Shown here in pieces: positions 13,737 through 24,289 of a stretch of 64,000 nucleotides of DNA. The DNA comes from Paenibacillus turicensis (GTDB lineage: Bacteria; Bacillota; Bacilli; Paenibacillales; Paenibacillaceae), in the NCBI RefSeq assembly GCF_017873435.1, contig NZ_JAGGKG010000013.1, positions 1 through 64,000 of the forward strand, read 5' to 3'. The stretch's first letter is position 1, and the number at the start of each line of letters is the position of its first letter. Position numbers and translations under genes: made by a program. The notes below the pieces were generated by a model that saw only the letters and a list, made by a program, of their open reading frames with translations, did no database searches and was not told where the DNA came from.

Positions 13737-15981
13737 TCTTATCATTGTAAAAAATGCAACAACAAATAATCTTAAACATGTTTGTGTTCATATCCCTAAG
13801 CGTAACATCGTTGCTGTTACGGGAGTTTCAGGTTCCGGAAAATCTTCGCTAGTATTTGATACGATTGCAAGTGAATCTCAAAGATTGTTAAATGATACCT
13901 ATTCTAGCTACATTCAAGATTTACTACCGAAATATAAGAAGCCAATTGTAGATGCGATCACGAATCTCCCTGTGTCGTTAGTCATTAACCAAAAGAGAAT
14001 ACGTGGAAATGCCAGATCCACAGTGGGTACAATTACAGATATTTACTCCAGCTTGAGATTACTTTATGCTCGAATTGCCTCTCCTTTTGTTGGCTATTCC
14101 ATGAAATACTCCTTTAACAATCCCGAAGGCATGTGTAGCCATTGTAAAGGTTTAGGTGAAGTAAAGGACATTAAGATTGACAAGCTAATCAACTTTGAAT
14201 TGTCTTTAAATGAAGGAGCAATCCAATTTCCTACCTTTCAAAATGGCGGTTGGAGATTAACAAGATATACGGAATCCGGTTATTTTGATAACGACAAAAA
14301 AGTAGCCCTCTATTCAAAAGAAGAGCTTGACCTCTTGTTGTACTCACCAAAAATAACCCCAGAGCATCCCAGTAAAAACTGGCACAAAACAGCAGAATAT
14401 ATGGGTGTGGTGCCACGTATTACAGAAAGCTTTATTCATGCAGATTCCGCAAAATATAACAAAGATTTGGAGCGAATCCTAAGTACAACCGTATGCCAAG
14501 TGTGTCAGGGAACTCGCTTAAATGAAGAGGTATTAAGTGCTAAAATAGCCAGCTACTCTATTGCTGACTGTTGTGCTATGTCTATTACAGACCTACTACA
14601 ATTCATCACTCAAATTAAAAATAGCGAAGTCACGATTATTTTAGATGAATTAAAAACGAAGTTAGAGAGCTTATGTATCGTTGGATTAGATTACCTAACA
14701 TTAAATCGAGCAACAAGTACTTTGTCTGGAGGAGAATCGCAAAGAATCAAAATGACCAAATACTTAAATAGCGCTCTTACAGATGTGCTTTATATTTTGG
14801 ATGAACCAAGCGTGGGCCTACATCCTCAAGATATTCAAGGGATTGGCGATATTCTAAAAGAAATCAAAGCTAAAGGAAACTCCGTTTTATTTGTTGATCA
14901 TGACCCAGATATGATTGCTATCGCAGACGAGGTCATCAACTTTGGTGAAGGCTCTGGCAGTAATGGTGGCGACATCACCTTTCAAGGTACATATGAAAAT
15001 TTACTCCATTCCAACACAATAACTGCTAATGCTTTGTTAAAAACTCATAGAATTAATACCGAAAAAAAGCACTTCTCAAGCTTCTATACACTAGACGATG
15101 TATCAAAAAATAATATTAATCACCTCTCTGTTAAAATTCCTAGGAACGCTTTAACACTAGTCACTGGGGTAGCTGGTTCAGGTAAAAGCACATTGATACG
15201 TTCACTTTTTTTAGAGAAGCATGCTGAATCTACAGTTTTAGATCAAAGCTTGCCACAAGCATCCAGCCGATCAAATCTTGCCACCTATTTAAACATATTT
15301 AATGAAATCAAAAAAGTATTTAGCCGAGCAAACAAGGTAGATGTTGCTACCTTTTCAGTAACAGGTAAAGGGGCTTGTCCCGAGTGTAAGGGCAAAGGCA
15401 CGATTAAACTTGATCTTGCCTTTTTAGGAGAGTCCTATCATCCATGCGAGAAATGTCAGGGGAAAAGATTTAATGATACAACCCTTTCTTATTTATATTG
15501 TGGAAAAAATATAAGTGAAATTTTTGAATTGACTGCGCAAGAAGCATTGCATTTATTTTCTAATAACAAAATGATAAAAAATGCTTTAGACTCCATTATA
15601 AAATCCAACCTAGCATATATTACACTTGGCCAAACCTTGGATTCCTTTTCAGGCGGTGAACTACAGAGATTAAAGATAGCTCAAATCTTAGCTAAAAAAT
15701 CATCTGATATTATCATTTTAGATGAGCCTAGTACAGGATTACATGAATCAGATATCGACAACTTTATGAAGCTGTTTCATGAGCTGATTGCAGAAGGAAA
15801 TACATTAATTGTTTTAGAGCATAATTTATCAATTATTAGCCAAGCAGATTGGATCATTGATCTTGGTCCTAAAGGAGGAAATCTAGGGGGAAAATTATTA
15901 TTTCAAGGCTATCCAATTGATTTTATGAAGTGTGAGCATTCGTATACTGCAAGTCATTTGAGAAGGGTATTACATATATAA
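13729..15981 (+). CDS. Short UvrA-like double ATPase (UvrA2/DrrC drug-resistance type)
   Basis: This 750-residue protein has two ABC-type ATPase halves. NBD1 has Walker A GVSGSGKS (32-39), signature LSGGE (332-336) and Walker B ILDEP (356-360). NBD2 has Walker A GVAGSGKS (480-487), FSGGE (640-644) and ILDEP (663-667). Zinc-binding pairs are C136/C139, C256/C259, C550/C553 and C573/C576. It is about 190 residues shorter than housekeeping UvrA, which fits loss of most of the UvrB-binding region, as in UvrA2 and DrrC. Such proteins are linked to tolerance of DNA-intercalating antibiotics. The MarR gene directly upstream supports an inducible resistance role. Confidence 0.88.
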   Translation: MNDLIIVKNATTNNLKHVCVHIPKRNIVAVTGVSGSGKSSLVFDTIASESQRLLNDTYSSYIQDLLPKYKKPIVDAITNLPVSLVINQKRIRGNARSTVGTITDIYSSLRLLYARIASPFVGYSMKYSFNNPEGMCSHCKGLGEVKDIKIDKLINFELSLNEGAIQFPTFQNGGWRLTRYTESGYFDNDKKVALYSKEELDLLLYSPKITPEHPSKNWHKTAEYMGVVPRITESFIHADSAKYNKDLERILSTTVCQVCQGTRLNEEVLSAKIASYSIADCCAMSITDLLQFITQIKNSEVTIILDELKTKLESLCIVGLDYLTLNRATSTLSGGESQRIKMTKYLNSALTDVLYILDEPSVGLHPQDIQGIGDILKEIKAKGNSVLFVDHDPDMIAIADEVINFGEGSGSNGGDITFQGTYENLLHSNTITANALLKTHRINTEKKHFSSFYTLDDVSKNNINHLSVKIPRNALTLVTGVAGSGKSTLIRSLFLEKHAESTVLDQSLPQASSRSNLATYLNIFNEIKKVFSRANKVDVATFSVTGKGACPECKGKGTIKLDLAFLGESYHPCEKCQGKRFNDTTLSYLYCGKNISEIFELTAQEALHLFSNNKMIKNALDSIIKSNLAYITLGQTLDSFSGGELQRLKIAQILAKKSSDIIILDEPSTGLHESDIDNFMKLFHELIAEGNTLIVLEHNLSIISQADWIIDLGPKGGNLGGKLLFQGYPIDFMKCEHSYTASHLRRVLHI

Positions 15982-15997
15982 CCTTATACTTAGTAGT

Positions 15998-16045
15998 AAA
16001 AACAGCTACAAACCCAGAGAATACTTGGACTTGTAACTGTTTTTT
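15998..16045. terminator. Bidirectional terminator
   Basis: AAAAACAGCTACAA pairs with TTGTAACTGTTTTT with one mismatch. T-runs lie at the 3' side in both directions. It serves the UvrA-like gene (plus) and the protease gene (minus), which converge here. Confidence 0.85.
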
Positions 16046-16058
16046 AGTTTGCTATATG

Positions 16059-16700
16059 CTATAAAATGGGCTTATTATCAAAACTAAAATATGTATTTTT
16101 ATAACAGGGCATTTTAAGCATGCTCGTATTCCAGAGCTTAAGAAATTCCTTAATTGGAATCCGTCTATTGTATTGGAAGTTATCTTCAACATTAATAAAT
16201 TCCTTTAACGATTCAGCTAAGTACGCATATTCATTATCTATCCCTATAACGGGTACAAAATGTAACCATTTTTTGTGCTGAGAATATCTAATGAAAGTAA
16301 TCACAGGATTCCCTTTATTCAATTCATATTTTAATGAATTTAAATTTCCTCTACAATAATGAGATTTAATATTGTAGGTTTTCATTATCTTTGATATTCC
16401 CTTAGGATATACATACCCATTTTTCGTTTTATTCGCTAGTTCTTGATATATTTCTTTGCCGTCCGACTCTATTCCTAGATGTCTCAAAATATATGCACTT
16501 GAGTATCCAGCACATTCAACAGCAGTTTGTAGATCCATTCTATTCTCTTTGTTGATCATAACATTACCGTTAACAGTTTTATAATATCTAAGCTTAAAAG
16601 AACCCATTAATATGACATTGATGATATTGGTAATTACAAAATAATAAAATAAACAGGTTAACGTAATAAATAGGATTATAAGTAGAATTTCTTGCATCAT
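16059..16700 (-). CDS. Membrane-anchored C39-like peptidase domain protein
   Basis: This 213-residue protein has one N-terminal membrane segment (about 5-33). A papain-fold domain of the C39 type follows: LQTAVECAGYSSAYILRHLG with the likely oxyanion Gln58 and nucleophile Cys63, then GNPVITFIRYSQHKKWLHFVPVIGID with the catalytic His in WLHFVPV, and a following Asp/Asn. Relatives include stand-alone C39 and YvpB-like cysteine proteases. The substrate is unknown, and no exporter ATPase is fused or adjacent. GAGGAG precedes tandem ATG codons at 16700/16697. It lies 17 bases after the LysR gene on the same strand. Confidence 0.7.
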   Translation of the reverse strand: MMQEILLIILFITLTCLFYYFVITNIINVILMGSFKLRYYKTVNGNVMINKENRMDLQTAVECAGYSSAYILRHLGIESDGKEIYQELANKTKNGYVYPKGISKIMKTYNIKSHYCRGNLNSLKYELNKGNPVITFIRYSQHKKWLHFVPVIGIDNEYAYLAESLKEFINVEDNFQYNRRIPIKEFLKLWNTSMLKMPCYKNTYFSFDNKPIL

Positions 16701-16717
16701 TTAGCTCCTCTAGCATT

Positions 16718-17581
16718 TTATTTTCTGAAAACCAATTTACTTTTCTCAATAAACCATCTTTCAGCATTTGATATAGAGTGCGTTGTATGATAGATCAACA
16801 TTTTTCGTAGTGCAGCAACTTCATCAGGTAAAACTTTATAATCAAGAAAGTTATACTTTAATGCTAGACTTTCAGGCACAATTCCAATACCTAAGTCATT
16901 TTTGCAAATATCCAAAAGTGTTTCGACAATATTTATTTCTGAAATCGCCTCATTGTTCACATTATGATTACTCATTAACGTAATTAATGCTTTGTAAGAA
17001 TAACATTGTTTACTGGAAACATAAAACCGTTCGTCGCTTAACAGCTGATGTAGTGACCTCCCTTTCATATTACCCGTAAAAACTAATTTATCTCTTGATA
17101 ATGTTTGTGATTTGATGGAGTGATTAAGATATTGTTTTGTATTTTCGAGTTCTGTGATATATGCAATATTTAATTCTCCATTTAATACTTTGAAAATTAA
17201 TTCATCTGTATTTCCGCTAATAATAGATAACTTTTTATTCGGAAATGCTTGATAAAATTGTGTAGCTATCGTATTTAATTGCAACGGAAAAGAAGATAAC
17301 ATGATCCCAATTGAAATATTCTCCTCTTTCTCGCTAATAATATCTTCTGTTTCTTCCCATAACAATATCATTTTTTTAAATTGTTGATATAGCTTCTCCC
17401 CATCTGCTGTAAGTTCAACCCCATAAGAATGTCTATAAAATAATTGAGCTTTAAAATGCTTTTCTATATTTTTAATTTTATTCGACATATTTGATTGTAA
17501 ATGATTAAGCTCATTTGCCGCAGCCGATATACTTTTTAGTTCAGCAACTTTATTAAAAGCGATCATATTTTCAATATCCAT
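16718..17581 (-). CDS. LysR-family transcriptional regulator
   Basis: This 287-residue protein has an N-terminal winged helix (residues 1-60: MIAFNKVAELKSISAAANELNHLQSNMSNKIKNIEKHF) and a periplasmic-binding-like effector domain (from about residue 90, SIGIMLSSFPLQLN). It is divergent from a Gfo/Idh/MocA oxidoreductase gene with only 114 bases between starts, the usual arrangement for a LysR regulator and its target. The ATG is preceded by AAGGAG. The oxidoreductase gene is now frameshifted, so the regulator may have lost its main target. Confidence 0.88.
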   Translation of the reverse strand: MDIENMIAFNKVAELKSISAAANELNHLQSNMSNKIKNIEKHFKAQLFYRHSYGVELTADGEKLYQQFKKMILLWEETEDIISEKEENISIGIMLSSFPLQLNTIATQFYQAFPNKKLSIISGNTDELIFKVLNGELNIAYITELENTKQYLNHSIKSQTLSRDKLVFTGNMKGRSLHQLLSDERFYVSSKQCYSYKALITLMSNHNVNNEAISEINIVETLLDICKNDLGIGIVPESLALKYNFLDYKVLPDEVAALRKMLIYHTTHSISNAERWFIEKSKLVFRK

Positions 17582-17695
17582 AATGCACTCCTTATGACAT
17601 CAAAAAAAGTGATATCTACATGTATTTTATACATTTCAAATGATAATTTGAGCAGATTATACTTTAATAAACAATACAATTCAAGGAGTGCATTT

Positions 17696-18792
17696 ATGGT
17701 GGCAAAGCATAATAAAATTAAGGTAGGCATCGTTGGTGGCTCGGTGAACCCTGAGAGTTGGGCAATTAAATCTCATATTCCTGCATTAATAAATCATGAT
17801 GGTTATGAATTAATTGCGGTTAGTACTTCAAATCAAGCATCGGCAATGAACGCGAAACGCACCTTAAATATTGAATATGGATACGATAATTATGATGAGC
17901 TTATCCAAAATAAAGAGATTGATCTAGTTGTGGTCAGCGTCAAGGCTCCACTACACTACGAGATTATTAAAGAATCGATTATAAATGAAAAGCATGTTTA
18001 TTCAGAGTGGCCTTTAACCAATAATATAAATCAAGCAAATGAGCTAACCACCATGCGATGAATGCAAACATTCATCATGTTATTGGACTGCAATCAAGAC
18101 AATCTAGTGTTTTAAATCAAACAAAAAACATAATTAAAGACGGAAAATTAGGGGGAATTTTAGCTGTTAATATGCAAGTTGCTACGCAGGGAAAAGGAAA
18201 ATTTACTACGAATAGAACAACCTATCAGTTTGATCCAAATAACGGGGCAACCTTACTCGACATAAACGGAGGACATGCCCTAGATCTTTTAACTTTTCTT
18301 TTAGGGGATTTTAGCTCTATAAAAGTATCCTCTAACGATAGTTTTAAAACTATTCATAACGCTGAAACAAAAGAAAATTATAAGCAAATCACACCAAACG
18401 TCTGGGAAATTATAGGGAAAATTAACGATACCATTAGTGTTAATGTGTCAATCCTTGGCGGTGTCTTACCTGAATTTACACTTTTAATACGAGGAGAATA
18501 TGGATCATTAAAGATAACGCAGAAGAACTCCGCAGGGCATCCTCAATTCGGGGACTTAGTTCTAGAAGAATGTCTTCATAAAGATGTACATTTAATCAAA
18601 TCTAGTGAGGACTATATATTTAGAAAGGTTGCTATTGAAAAAGAAGAGGAATCACTACAAAGCTATTTCAATTCTATATACGATAAGCTGTCCCAAGATA
18701 TAAAGAAAGGTACATATTCGCTCCCTAATTTTAGGGAAGGGTTAAAGTTACAATTACTATTGCAACAAATTAAAGTGATACAAAATAAGTAA
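17696..18792 (+). pseudogene. Gfo/Idh/MocA-family oxidoreductase, split by a frameshift
   Basis: The first part (17696-18061) encodes the NAD(P)-binding Rossmann domain: IKVGIVGGSVNPESWAIKSHIPAL, then VVVSVKAPLHYEII and HVYSEWPLT, the usual dehydrogenase lysine region with W in place of K. It stops at TGA after LTTMR. The second frame (ATG at 18058) continues without a gap into NIHHVIGLQSRQS and the C-terminal substrate domain. One lost base near 18056 would join them. The two frames overlap as ATGA, so coupled translation of two halves is possible, but there is no ribosome binding site before the second. The true start at 17696 follows AAGGAG. Confidence 0.8.
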
Positions 18793-18804
18793 CTGGGGGA
18801 TATA

Positions 18805-18840
18805 GTGATGATGTAGACTGAAATAATTCTACACCATCAC
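18805..18840. terminator. Hairpin between convergent genes
   Basis: GTGATGATGTAGA pairs with TCTACACCATCAC with one G-T mismatch. It lies between the oxidoreductase remnant and the 3' end of hsdR. The T-tract is weak, so terminator activity is probable rather than certain. Confidence 0.6.
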
Positions 18841-18907
18841 CAGTGAAATTTTGTTCCTTTAGAATGGAACTCAAATATGTTGATGTAAAACCGCTATTTT
18901 TGATTTA

Positions 18908-21900
18908 TTAAATCTTTCCACCTACACCCTTGAACTTGTCTACAAAGGCAGAGATTTTCTGAAAAACACTCTGTTTTTTTGTTAAATACTGAGGATTAAG
19001 CGGACTCATTTTAGGAAGAACCTCATTAAGCTCCGTTCCATTTTCACTTGCATATTCTCTTCTTAACGAGGTTAAAATATATCTTTTTGCAGCCTCTTCA
19101 TTCAAATTTTCAGAACTAATTAATTCATCTGCTTCACGTTTTTGCTCCGTTTGAGCAAATGAGAAAAAGGCATCGATAATGCTTGCTTTATCTTGTATGC
19201 TATCTAAATCAGCTTGGTTGATAAAATCAATTACCAAGCTTTCTTTTGCACGATTTCCTAAACTAGAACGAATTAAACGACGAACCTCCTCAACCAAGGA
19301 CACTTTGTCCTTTACCTTTTTGTTATGCTCAAAAATAAGTTCAAGAATATAATCTAAGTTGATCTCTTGGGATTTTAACAGATCTACCTCAAATACTACA
19401 TCATCCCAATCAATAGAAGAGTTCCCTTTTTCTTTTCCAGTTTTTTCACGACGAAACCAATCACGAATATCATTATATGAAGAACGATAATCTTGAACAG
19501 TTCTTTCTTCTAACACTTGAATATCTTGCATAACCGCTATATCTTCATCCGTTACATAGTGAGTAGACTTAAACTCTTCTAAAGCATTAGGGTCACTTAT
19601 ATCTACTGTTTGTAACGCTTTTAAAGCTGAATATTCATCATAGTTCTGTAGTATATTTTCAATACATAAATATTCACCAAATAGTTTGGTAAATTCTTTC
19701 TTATCCTTTTCAGTCGCAATCTCATCAACATCAGGAAAACGTTCCTGTAATTCTCTTACTACATCTGCATAACCACGACGAGTTTCACCCGTTGCCACAT
19801 CAGCGAAACCTTCCATATACTCTTTATAGCTTTTTTCCAGCACTACATTTTTAGTATTTTTATCTCCAAACAGAGTAATGGCGTCTATAGTTGCTTGTTC
19901 TAAATCTCTAAAAGTAACAATATTTCCAAAGGTTTTCGTGGAATCATAAATGCGATTAGTTCTAGAAAAAGCTTGCATTAAACCATGATACCTAAGATTT
20001 TTATCAACAAATAGAGTGTTTAATGTAGGGGCATCAAAACCAGTTAAAAACATGCCTACAACAATTAACAAATCAATCTCTTTCTGTTTGACTCGTTTTG
20101 CAAGATCACGATAATAGGTTTGAAACCCCTTAGTATCTACACCATAACTAATTTTAAACATCCTATTGTAGTCTTGGATGGCTGAATTTAAAAACTCTTT
20201 TGCACTACTATCCATTGCTGAAGGCTCAAATGTTTCATCAGCAATTTCCCCTATCGCATTTTGCTCTTCATTTGCAGCAAAGGAGAAGATTGTAGCAATT
20301 TTAAGAGGATTATTGCTTCCTTGTTGTAATTTGTTTAAAGATTCATAGTAGAGTTTAGCCGCTTCAACACTACTCACAGCAAACATAGCGTTAAATCCTT
20401 TTCCATTCGCATTTAAACGATGAGTCTTATTTTTAAAGTTATTAAGAATATATTGGGAAACTTCTTTAATTCGTTCAGGATGTAGTAATGCTTCTTTATT
20501 TTCTGCTGCCGATAGCTTTTTCTCGTCCTGTTCTTGCTCAATTATTTTGAACTTGGGACGTACATCGTTATAATCTACTTTAAACTTTAAAACCTTTTCA
20601 TCCCTGATGGCATCCGTAATGACATAAGAGTGCAGCTCTCGACCAAAGACAGAAGCAGTTGTTTCTGAACCTAACGCATTCTTCGGGAAAATTGGTGTAC
20701 CTGTAAATCCAAATTGATAAAATTTCTTAAACTTTTTTTTGATGTTTCTTTGAGCTTCACCAAATTGTGAACGATGGGCTTCATCAAATATAAATACCAC
20801 TTGTTTATCATAGATTGATAACTCTGCTTCGCTTTTCATTAAGTTGTTCAGTTTTTGAATCGTCGTCACAATAATTTTATTATCATCTTTTTCAATGTTA
20901 CGCTTCAACCCTGCGGTACTCTCTGAACCATTCACACTGTCAGGAGAAAAACGCTGATACTCCTTCATCGTCTGATAATCTAGATCTTTCCGATCTACAA
21001 CAAAAAAGACTTTATCTATAAAATCCAGTTCAGTTGCCAAACGAGCTGCTTTAAAGCTAGTAAGCGTTTTCCCCGAACCTGTTGTATGCCAAATATAGCC
21101 ACCACTTTCAACCTTACTCCATTTTTTTGCTTGGTAAGTGCTTTTAATTTTCCATAATATTCTTTCTGCCGCAGCAATTTGATAAGGTCGCATAACCAGC
21201 AGGTTGTCGCTCACATCAAATACAGAATATTTCAGTAGTACATTCAATAAAGTATCTTTCTGAAAAAATGTAGCTGTAAAATCTTTTAGATCTTTAATTA
21301 GGATATTATCCGCTTTAGCCCAATTCATCGTAAAATCGAAACTGTTTTTATCACGTTTAGTTGTATTCGCAAAATAACGGGTATCGGTCCCATTAGAAAT
21401 TACAAAAATCTGTATATATTTAAAGAGAGAGTTTTCTGAATTAAAGCTCTCCTTACTATAACGATGAACCTGATTAAAGGCTTCACGAATCGCAATTCCA
21501 CGCTTTTTAAGCTCAACTTGTACCAACGGTAAGCCATTGACCAGTATAGTAACATCATATCGATTGGCTTGTGTTCCTTTTTGCTCAAATTGCGAAATGA
21601 CCTGCACTTTATTGTTGGCCACATTTTCCTTATCTACCAGGTAGATATTCTGGATATGCCCGTCATCAAAAACAAAATCATAAATGTAATCATTATGGAT
21701 CTTACGGGTTTTATCAATGTGGTTATCACTCGGTTTATTTAAATACTGTTCACAAAACCTAAGCCATTCGGCATCTGAAAATTGCGTTTTATTAAGCTCT
21801 TGTAGCTGCACACGAGTATTTGCAAGCATCTGCTCAGGATTAGATAAATTAGGAAGATATTCATAGCCTTGATTTGCTAAATCCTGAATCAATTCTCGTT

Positions 21901-22006
21901 CTAGATTAGATTCGGTTTGATAGCCAACCCCTTTTTCTGCTATCTTGGTATATTTATCCAGAACTATGTAATTGTTTGATTCTGCGATTGGTTTGTACTC
22001 ACTCAT
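18908..22006 (-). CDS. hsdR: Type I restriction enzyme, R subunit (HsdR)
   Basis: This subunit of about 1032 residues translocates and cuts unmodified DNA as part of the HsdR-HsdM-HsdS complex. The N-terminal PD-(D/E)xK nuclease motif is visible as D151 and then VELKK with E165 and K167. The helicase motor follows: TTGSGKT (308-314), DEAH (408-411) and FGFTGTP shortly after. A helical C-terminus should bind the methylase core. Length is normal and nothing is missing. A TTG at 22024 is in frame, but the ATG at 22006 lies after GGAAGGGGG and is preferred. It begins just after the stop of the PrrC-like gene, so it is the last gene of the hsd operon. Confidence 0.95.
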   Translation of the reverse strand: MSEYKPIAESNNYIVLDKYTKIAEKGVGYQTESNLERELIQDLANQGYEYLPNLSNPEQMLANTRVQLQELNKTQFSDAEWLRFCEQYLNKPSDNHIDKTRKIHNDYIYDFVFDDGHIQNIYLVDKENVANNKVQVISQFEQKGTQANRYDVTILVNGLPLVQVELKKRGIAIREAFNQVHRYSKESFNSENSLFKYIQIFVISNGTDTRYFANTTKRDKNSFDFTMNWAKADNILIKDLKDFTATFFQKDTLLNVLLKYSVFDVSDNLLVMRPYQIAAAERILWKIKSTYQAKKWSKVESGGYIWHTTGSGKTLTSFKAARLATELDFIDKVFFVVDRKDLDYQTMKEYQRFSPDSVNGSESTAGLKRNIEKDDNKIIVTTIQKLNNLMKSEAELSIYDKQVVFIFDEAHRSQFGEAQRNIKKKFKKFYQFGFTGTPIFPKNALGSETTASVFGRELHSYVITDAIRDEKVLKFKVDYNDVRPKFKIIEQEQDEKKLSAAENKEALLHPERIKEVSQYILNNFKNKTHRLNANGKGFNAMFAVSSVEAAKLYYESLNKLQQGSNNPLKIATIFSFAANEEQNAIGEIADETFEPSAMDSSAKEFLNSAIQDYNRMFKISYGVDTKGFQTYYRDLAKRVKQKEIDLLIVVGMFLTGFDAPTLNTLFVDKNLRYHGLMQAFSRTNRIYDSTKTFGNIVTFRDLEQATIDAITLFGDKNTKNVVLEKSYKEYMEGFADVATGETRRGYADVVRELQERFPDVDEIATEKDKKEFTKLFGEYLCIENILQNYDEYSALKALQTVDISDPNALEEFKSTHYVTDEDIAVMQDIQVLEERTVQDYRSSYNDIRDWFRREKTGKEKGNSSIDWDDVVFEVDLLKSQEINLDYILELIFEHNKKVKDKVSLVEEVRRLIRSSLGNRAKESLVIDFINQADLDSIQDKASIIDAFFSFAQTEQKREADELISSENLNEEAAKRYILTSLRREYASENGTELNEVLPKMSPLNPQYLTKKQSVFQKISAFVDKFKGVGGKI

Positions 22007-22008
22007 TT

Positions 22009-23115
22009 TTATGCCCCCTTCCAAAACCTAAAGTTACTTGTCAAATGTTCAAGTAATAACTTAACAGTTTGTTTTTCTTGAGGAGAAGGTTCAGCTATAC
22101 TTTCATTCGCTAATGTAGAATGACTTGTAAACTGGATAATCCGATTATAGTAGGCCTCTTTGTTATCAGGTAGTAAATCTGACCAGTAAGGGAATCCAAG
22201 AAAACTAGCTGTTTTTTCATATAAATTTCTTAAAAGAGTGAAATGATATTTTTGTAATTGATTGTTCTCAATAGCTTCCTCTATCGTCTTCTTCAAATGC
22301 AAATGATATGAAAAACTCTTATTTGAATCTCCTGGTTTTTCTTCTAATATAAAAGTGCCATCTTCTTGACGGTCTAGCATGTAGCAGGTCTTTTTATTAA
22401 CTTCATTATAGACCACATTATAAAAAATAGGATTATGAGTTGTAATAATAAATTTTAGTCCGGAATCACTTTTTTTGATTAAATGAGCCAAGTCTACAGC
22501 CAATTGAATCAGATGGTTATCATCTAAGGATGTTACAGGATCATCTATAAACACATATTCCAGCTGATTAAGTTTATCTGTCTCTCGTTCACTTGGCTCA
22601 GCTATATTTAATACATCAATAACTTGTTTAAGTAAGCTATAAAACACACTCCAAACAAAGCTACTTTCCTCACCTTTTGAAATCTTAATATTTGGAGAAG
22701 CTTCTTCATTTCCCCGTTGATAAGAAAATGTAACTTCCGAGAAATCCGAATTGAACTTAGGTGTTAATGTACGATCAGTATAATTCTGAAAATGACTAAT
22801 AACATTTTGATCTTGTCCCTGTTCATTAAGTACCCATTCAGTAAAAGAGTTGGGATGAATTTTAAGTTTTAAATCAACATCATTTGCTAAATCATTATCC
22901 CAATAGAACAAATCTTCCGTAAAAGCATTGTAGTAAATGATTTTTTTGTTGGCTAATCCCATTTCATCTGTCTCTGCATCATTTTTAGGTGCAACTAAAA
23001 ATCTAAATTCCTTTGAAAGTCTGGTTTTTCCATTTCCATTAAAGCCATAAATTAATTGAACTTTTCTATCGTTATCTTTTAATTGTTGTGCTATTTCGTT
23101 TAAACTCTTCCCCAT
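22009..23115 (-). CDS. prrC: PrrC-like anticodon nuclease (ABC-type ATPase + C-terminal RNase triad)
   Basis: This 368-residue protein is encoded between hsdS and hsdR. The ATPase part has Walker A GFNGNGKT (24-31), a signature-like ISKGEESS (145-152), Walker B VFIDDP with SLDDN (188-200) and the H-switch ITTHNP (224-229). The C-terminal part holds R296, E300 (RNLYE) and H332 (TSHST). Their spacing, R-x3-E-x31-H, is the same as the R320/E324/H356 triad of E. coli PrrC. That enzyme cuts tRNA-Lys at the anticodon when a phage protein disables the restriction enzyme it is bound to. Gene position matches the prr locus (M-S-C-R). I infer a tRNA-cleaving abortive-infection role; the tRNA target is not known. 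Confidence 0.8.
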   Translation of the reverse strand: MGKSLNEIAQQLKDNDRKVQLIYGFNGNGKTRLSKEFRFLVAPKNDAETDEMGLANKKIIYYNAFTEDLFYWDNDLANDVDLKLKIHPNSFTEWVLNEQGQDQNVISHFQNYTDRTLTPKFNSDFSEVTFSYQRGNEEASPNIKISKGEESSFVWSVFYSLLKQVIDVLNIAEPSERETDKLNQLEYVFIDDPVTSLDDNHLIQLAVDLAHLIKKSDSGLKFIITTHNPIFYNVVYNEVNKKTCYMLDRQEDGTFILEEKPGDSNKSFSYHLHLKKTIEEAIENNQLQKYHFTLLRNLYEKTASFLGFPYWSDLLPDNKEAYYNRIIQFTSHSTLANESIAEPSPQEKQTVKLLLEHLTSNFRFWKGA

Positions 23116-23116
23116 A

Positions 23117-24289
23117 CTATGCTTCTACCTCACTTTTCGGAAATGAAAGTAGCATATTACGGTAATATTCATATTGTTTTTTACGCAATTCTATTTCCCG
23201 AGGTAAGCCCTCAGTAATTGATGATGTCAAGGCATCGAATTTATCTAAAATAGATACTATTCTCTCTTGTTCAGTAAGAGTTGGGATAGGAATTATTATT
23301 TTTGATATATCAGTAGCTGAAACATCGATAACCTTTGTTCCTTTTGCATATTTTCTTTTTTGACTAGCAAACATTTGTGTTTGTGTAAAATAAGCAAAAT
23401 ACTTGCCTATAATCTGATTTGATGGTTTAAAAATTGTTGCGTGCCCACCAGTAACCGCTTGCTCTTTACCTAAATAAACAACAGCTTTTCCAACATCATT
23501 TAAATTTTCACTCGTATTTGTTATTACAACATCACCAGTATCAACTTTTTTCAATTTTTTAGCAGTCTCATAGGAAACAAAAGATTTAGTTTCTGTCGTA
23601 AATGTCCCGTAATAAGTATAAATCTGACCATAATGAATTGCAGGGACTCCAAACTCTGTAAAATCAGTCTTGAACAAACCATTACCACGAACTAATTCAC
23701 CCACATCACTCAAGGTCTTCCATTCAACTGCTCCCTCGCCAAAAGTCAACAACTTATCACGGTAATAATTATATTGCTTTTTACGAGCTGTAAGCTCTGC
23801 TGTAAGCTCTGCTGTAAGCTCTGCTGTAAGCTCTGTGAAGGTGTCTAATATACGGATTATTTCTTCTTGTACTTGTAAGGGTGGGGTGGGAATTGATATT
23901 TCATTCAAAATAGCTTGAGTTAGGCTAGGTCTACCAGAACCTGTATCTAATTTCATTAAATCGATAGTTTTCATATAATAGTAAAAAAATTTAGGAATAA
24001 GTTGATTAATGTCAATTTCTGTGTAATAAATTGTATCAACATTCCAAATGGGACTTTCAACATAGAATATATTTGTAATCGAACCTTTTCTTGGAATTAG
24101 CACAGTGGGTTTATCATAAACAAATTTATCTACATAAGCCATAATTCCGCCAGAACCATAAACTGGTATATTACCAGCACCTAGTTTTTTCCAATCTTTC
24201 CCGTTTTTGATATTTACAACTTCCCCCAAAGGCTTCCACTCAACCTCAACCCCATCAAGCAATTTCTCCAAATAATTCGCCTTAATCAT
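23117..24289 (-). CDS. hsdS: Type I restriction enzyme, specificity subunit (HsdS), with ELTA repeats
   Basis: This 390-residue DNA-recognition subunit has two target recognition domains (about 15-150 and 187-340). Each is followed by a conserved helix: [16 protein letters not shown] (about 168-183) and [16 protein letters not shown] (about 368-383). The first spacer contains four exact ELTA units (153-168), the same kind of motif as the TAEL repeats of EcoR124I. In type IC enzymes the number of these repeats sets the distance between the two half-sites. The gene overlaps hsdM by four bases (ATGA) and ends one base before the PrrC-like gene. The recognition sequence cannot be deduced here. 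Confidence 0.95.
   Translation of the reverse strand: MIKANYLEKLLDGVEVEWKPLGEVVNIKNGKDWKKLGAGNIPVYGSGGIMAYVDKFVYDKPTVLIPRKGSITNIFYVESPIWNVDTIYYTEIDINQLIPKFFYYYMKTIDLMKLDTGSGRPSLTQAILNEISIPTPPLQVQEEIIRILDTFTELTAELTAELTAELTARKKQYNYYRDKLLTFGEGAVEWKTLSDVGELVRGNGLFKTDFTEFGVPAIHYGQIYTYYGTFTTETKSFVSYETAKKLKKVDTGDVVITNTSENLNDVGKAVVYLGKEQAVTGGHATIFKPSNQIIGKYFAYFTQTQMFASQKRKYAKGTKVIDVSATDISKIIIPIPTLTEQERIVSILDKFDALTSSITEGLPREIELRKKQYEYYRNMLLSFPKSEVEA
23787..23834 (-). repeat. Four perfect 12-bp tandem repeats inside hsdS
   Basis: GCTGTAAGCTCT (plus strand) occurs four times without a mismatch, encoding ELTA x4 on the minus strand. Because the unit is 12 bases, gain or loss of a copy keeps the frame and should change the spacer length in the DNA target. 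Confidence 0.95.

Noticed and set aside
13729..15981. Housekeeping UvrA
   Set aside because: The protein is about 190 residues too short, lacks most of the UvrB-binding region, and is coupled to a MarR gene instead of uvrB.
17594..17695. N-terminal extension of the oxidoreductase from 17594
   Set aside because: The extension overlaps the divergent promoter region and has no ribosome binding site, while AAGGAG directly precedes the ATG at 17696.
18045..18065. Programmed ribosomal frameshift in the oxidoreductase
   Set aside because: There is no slippery heptamer, stimulatory hairpin or upstream Shine-Dalgarno-like stimulator at the junction. A base loss or sequence error is simpler.
23787..23834. 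Short tandem repeats as a possible CRISPR array
   Set aside because: The units are 12 bases, directly adjacent without spacers, and lie in frame inside hsdS where they encode ELTA. No cas gene is present.
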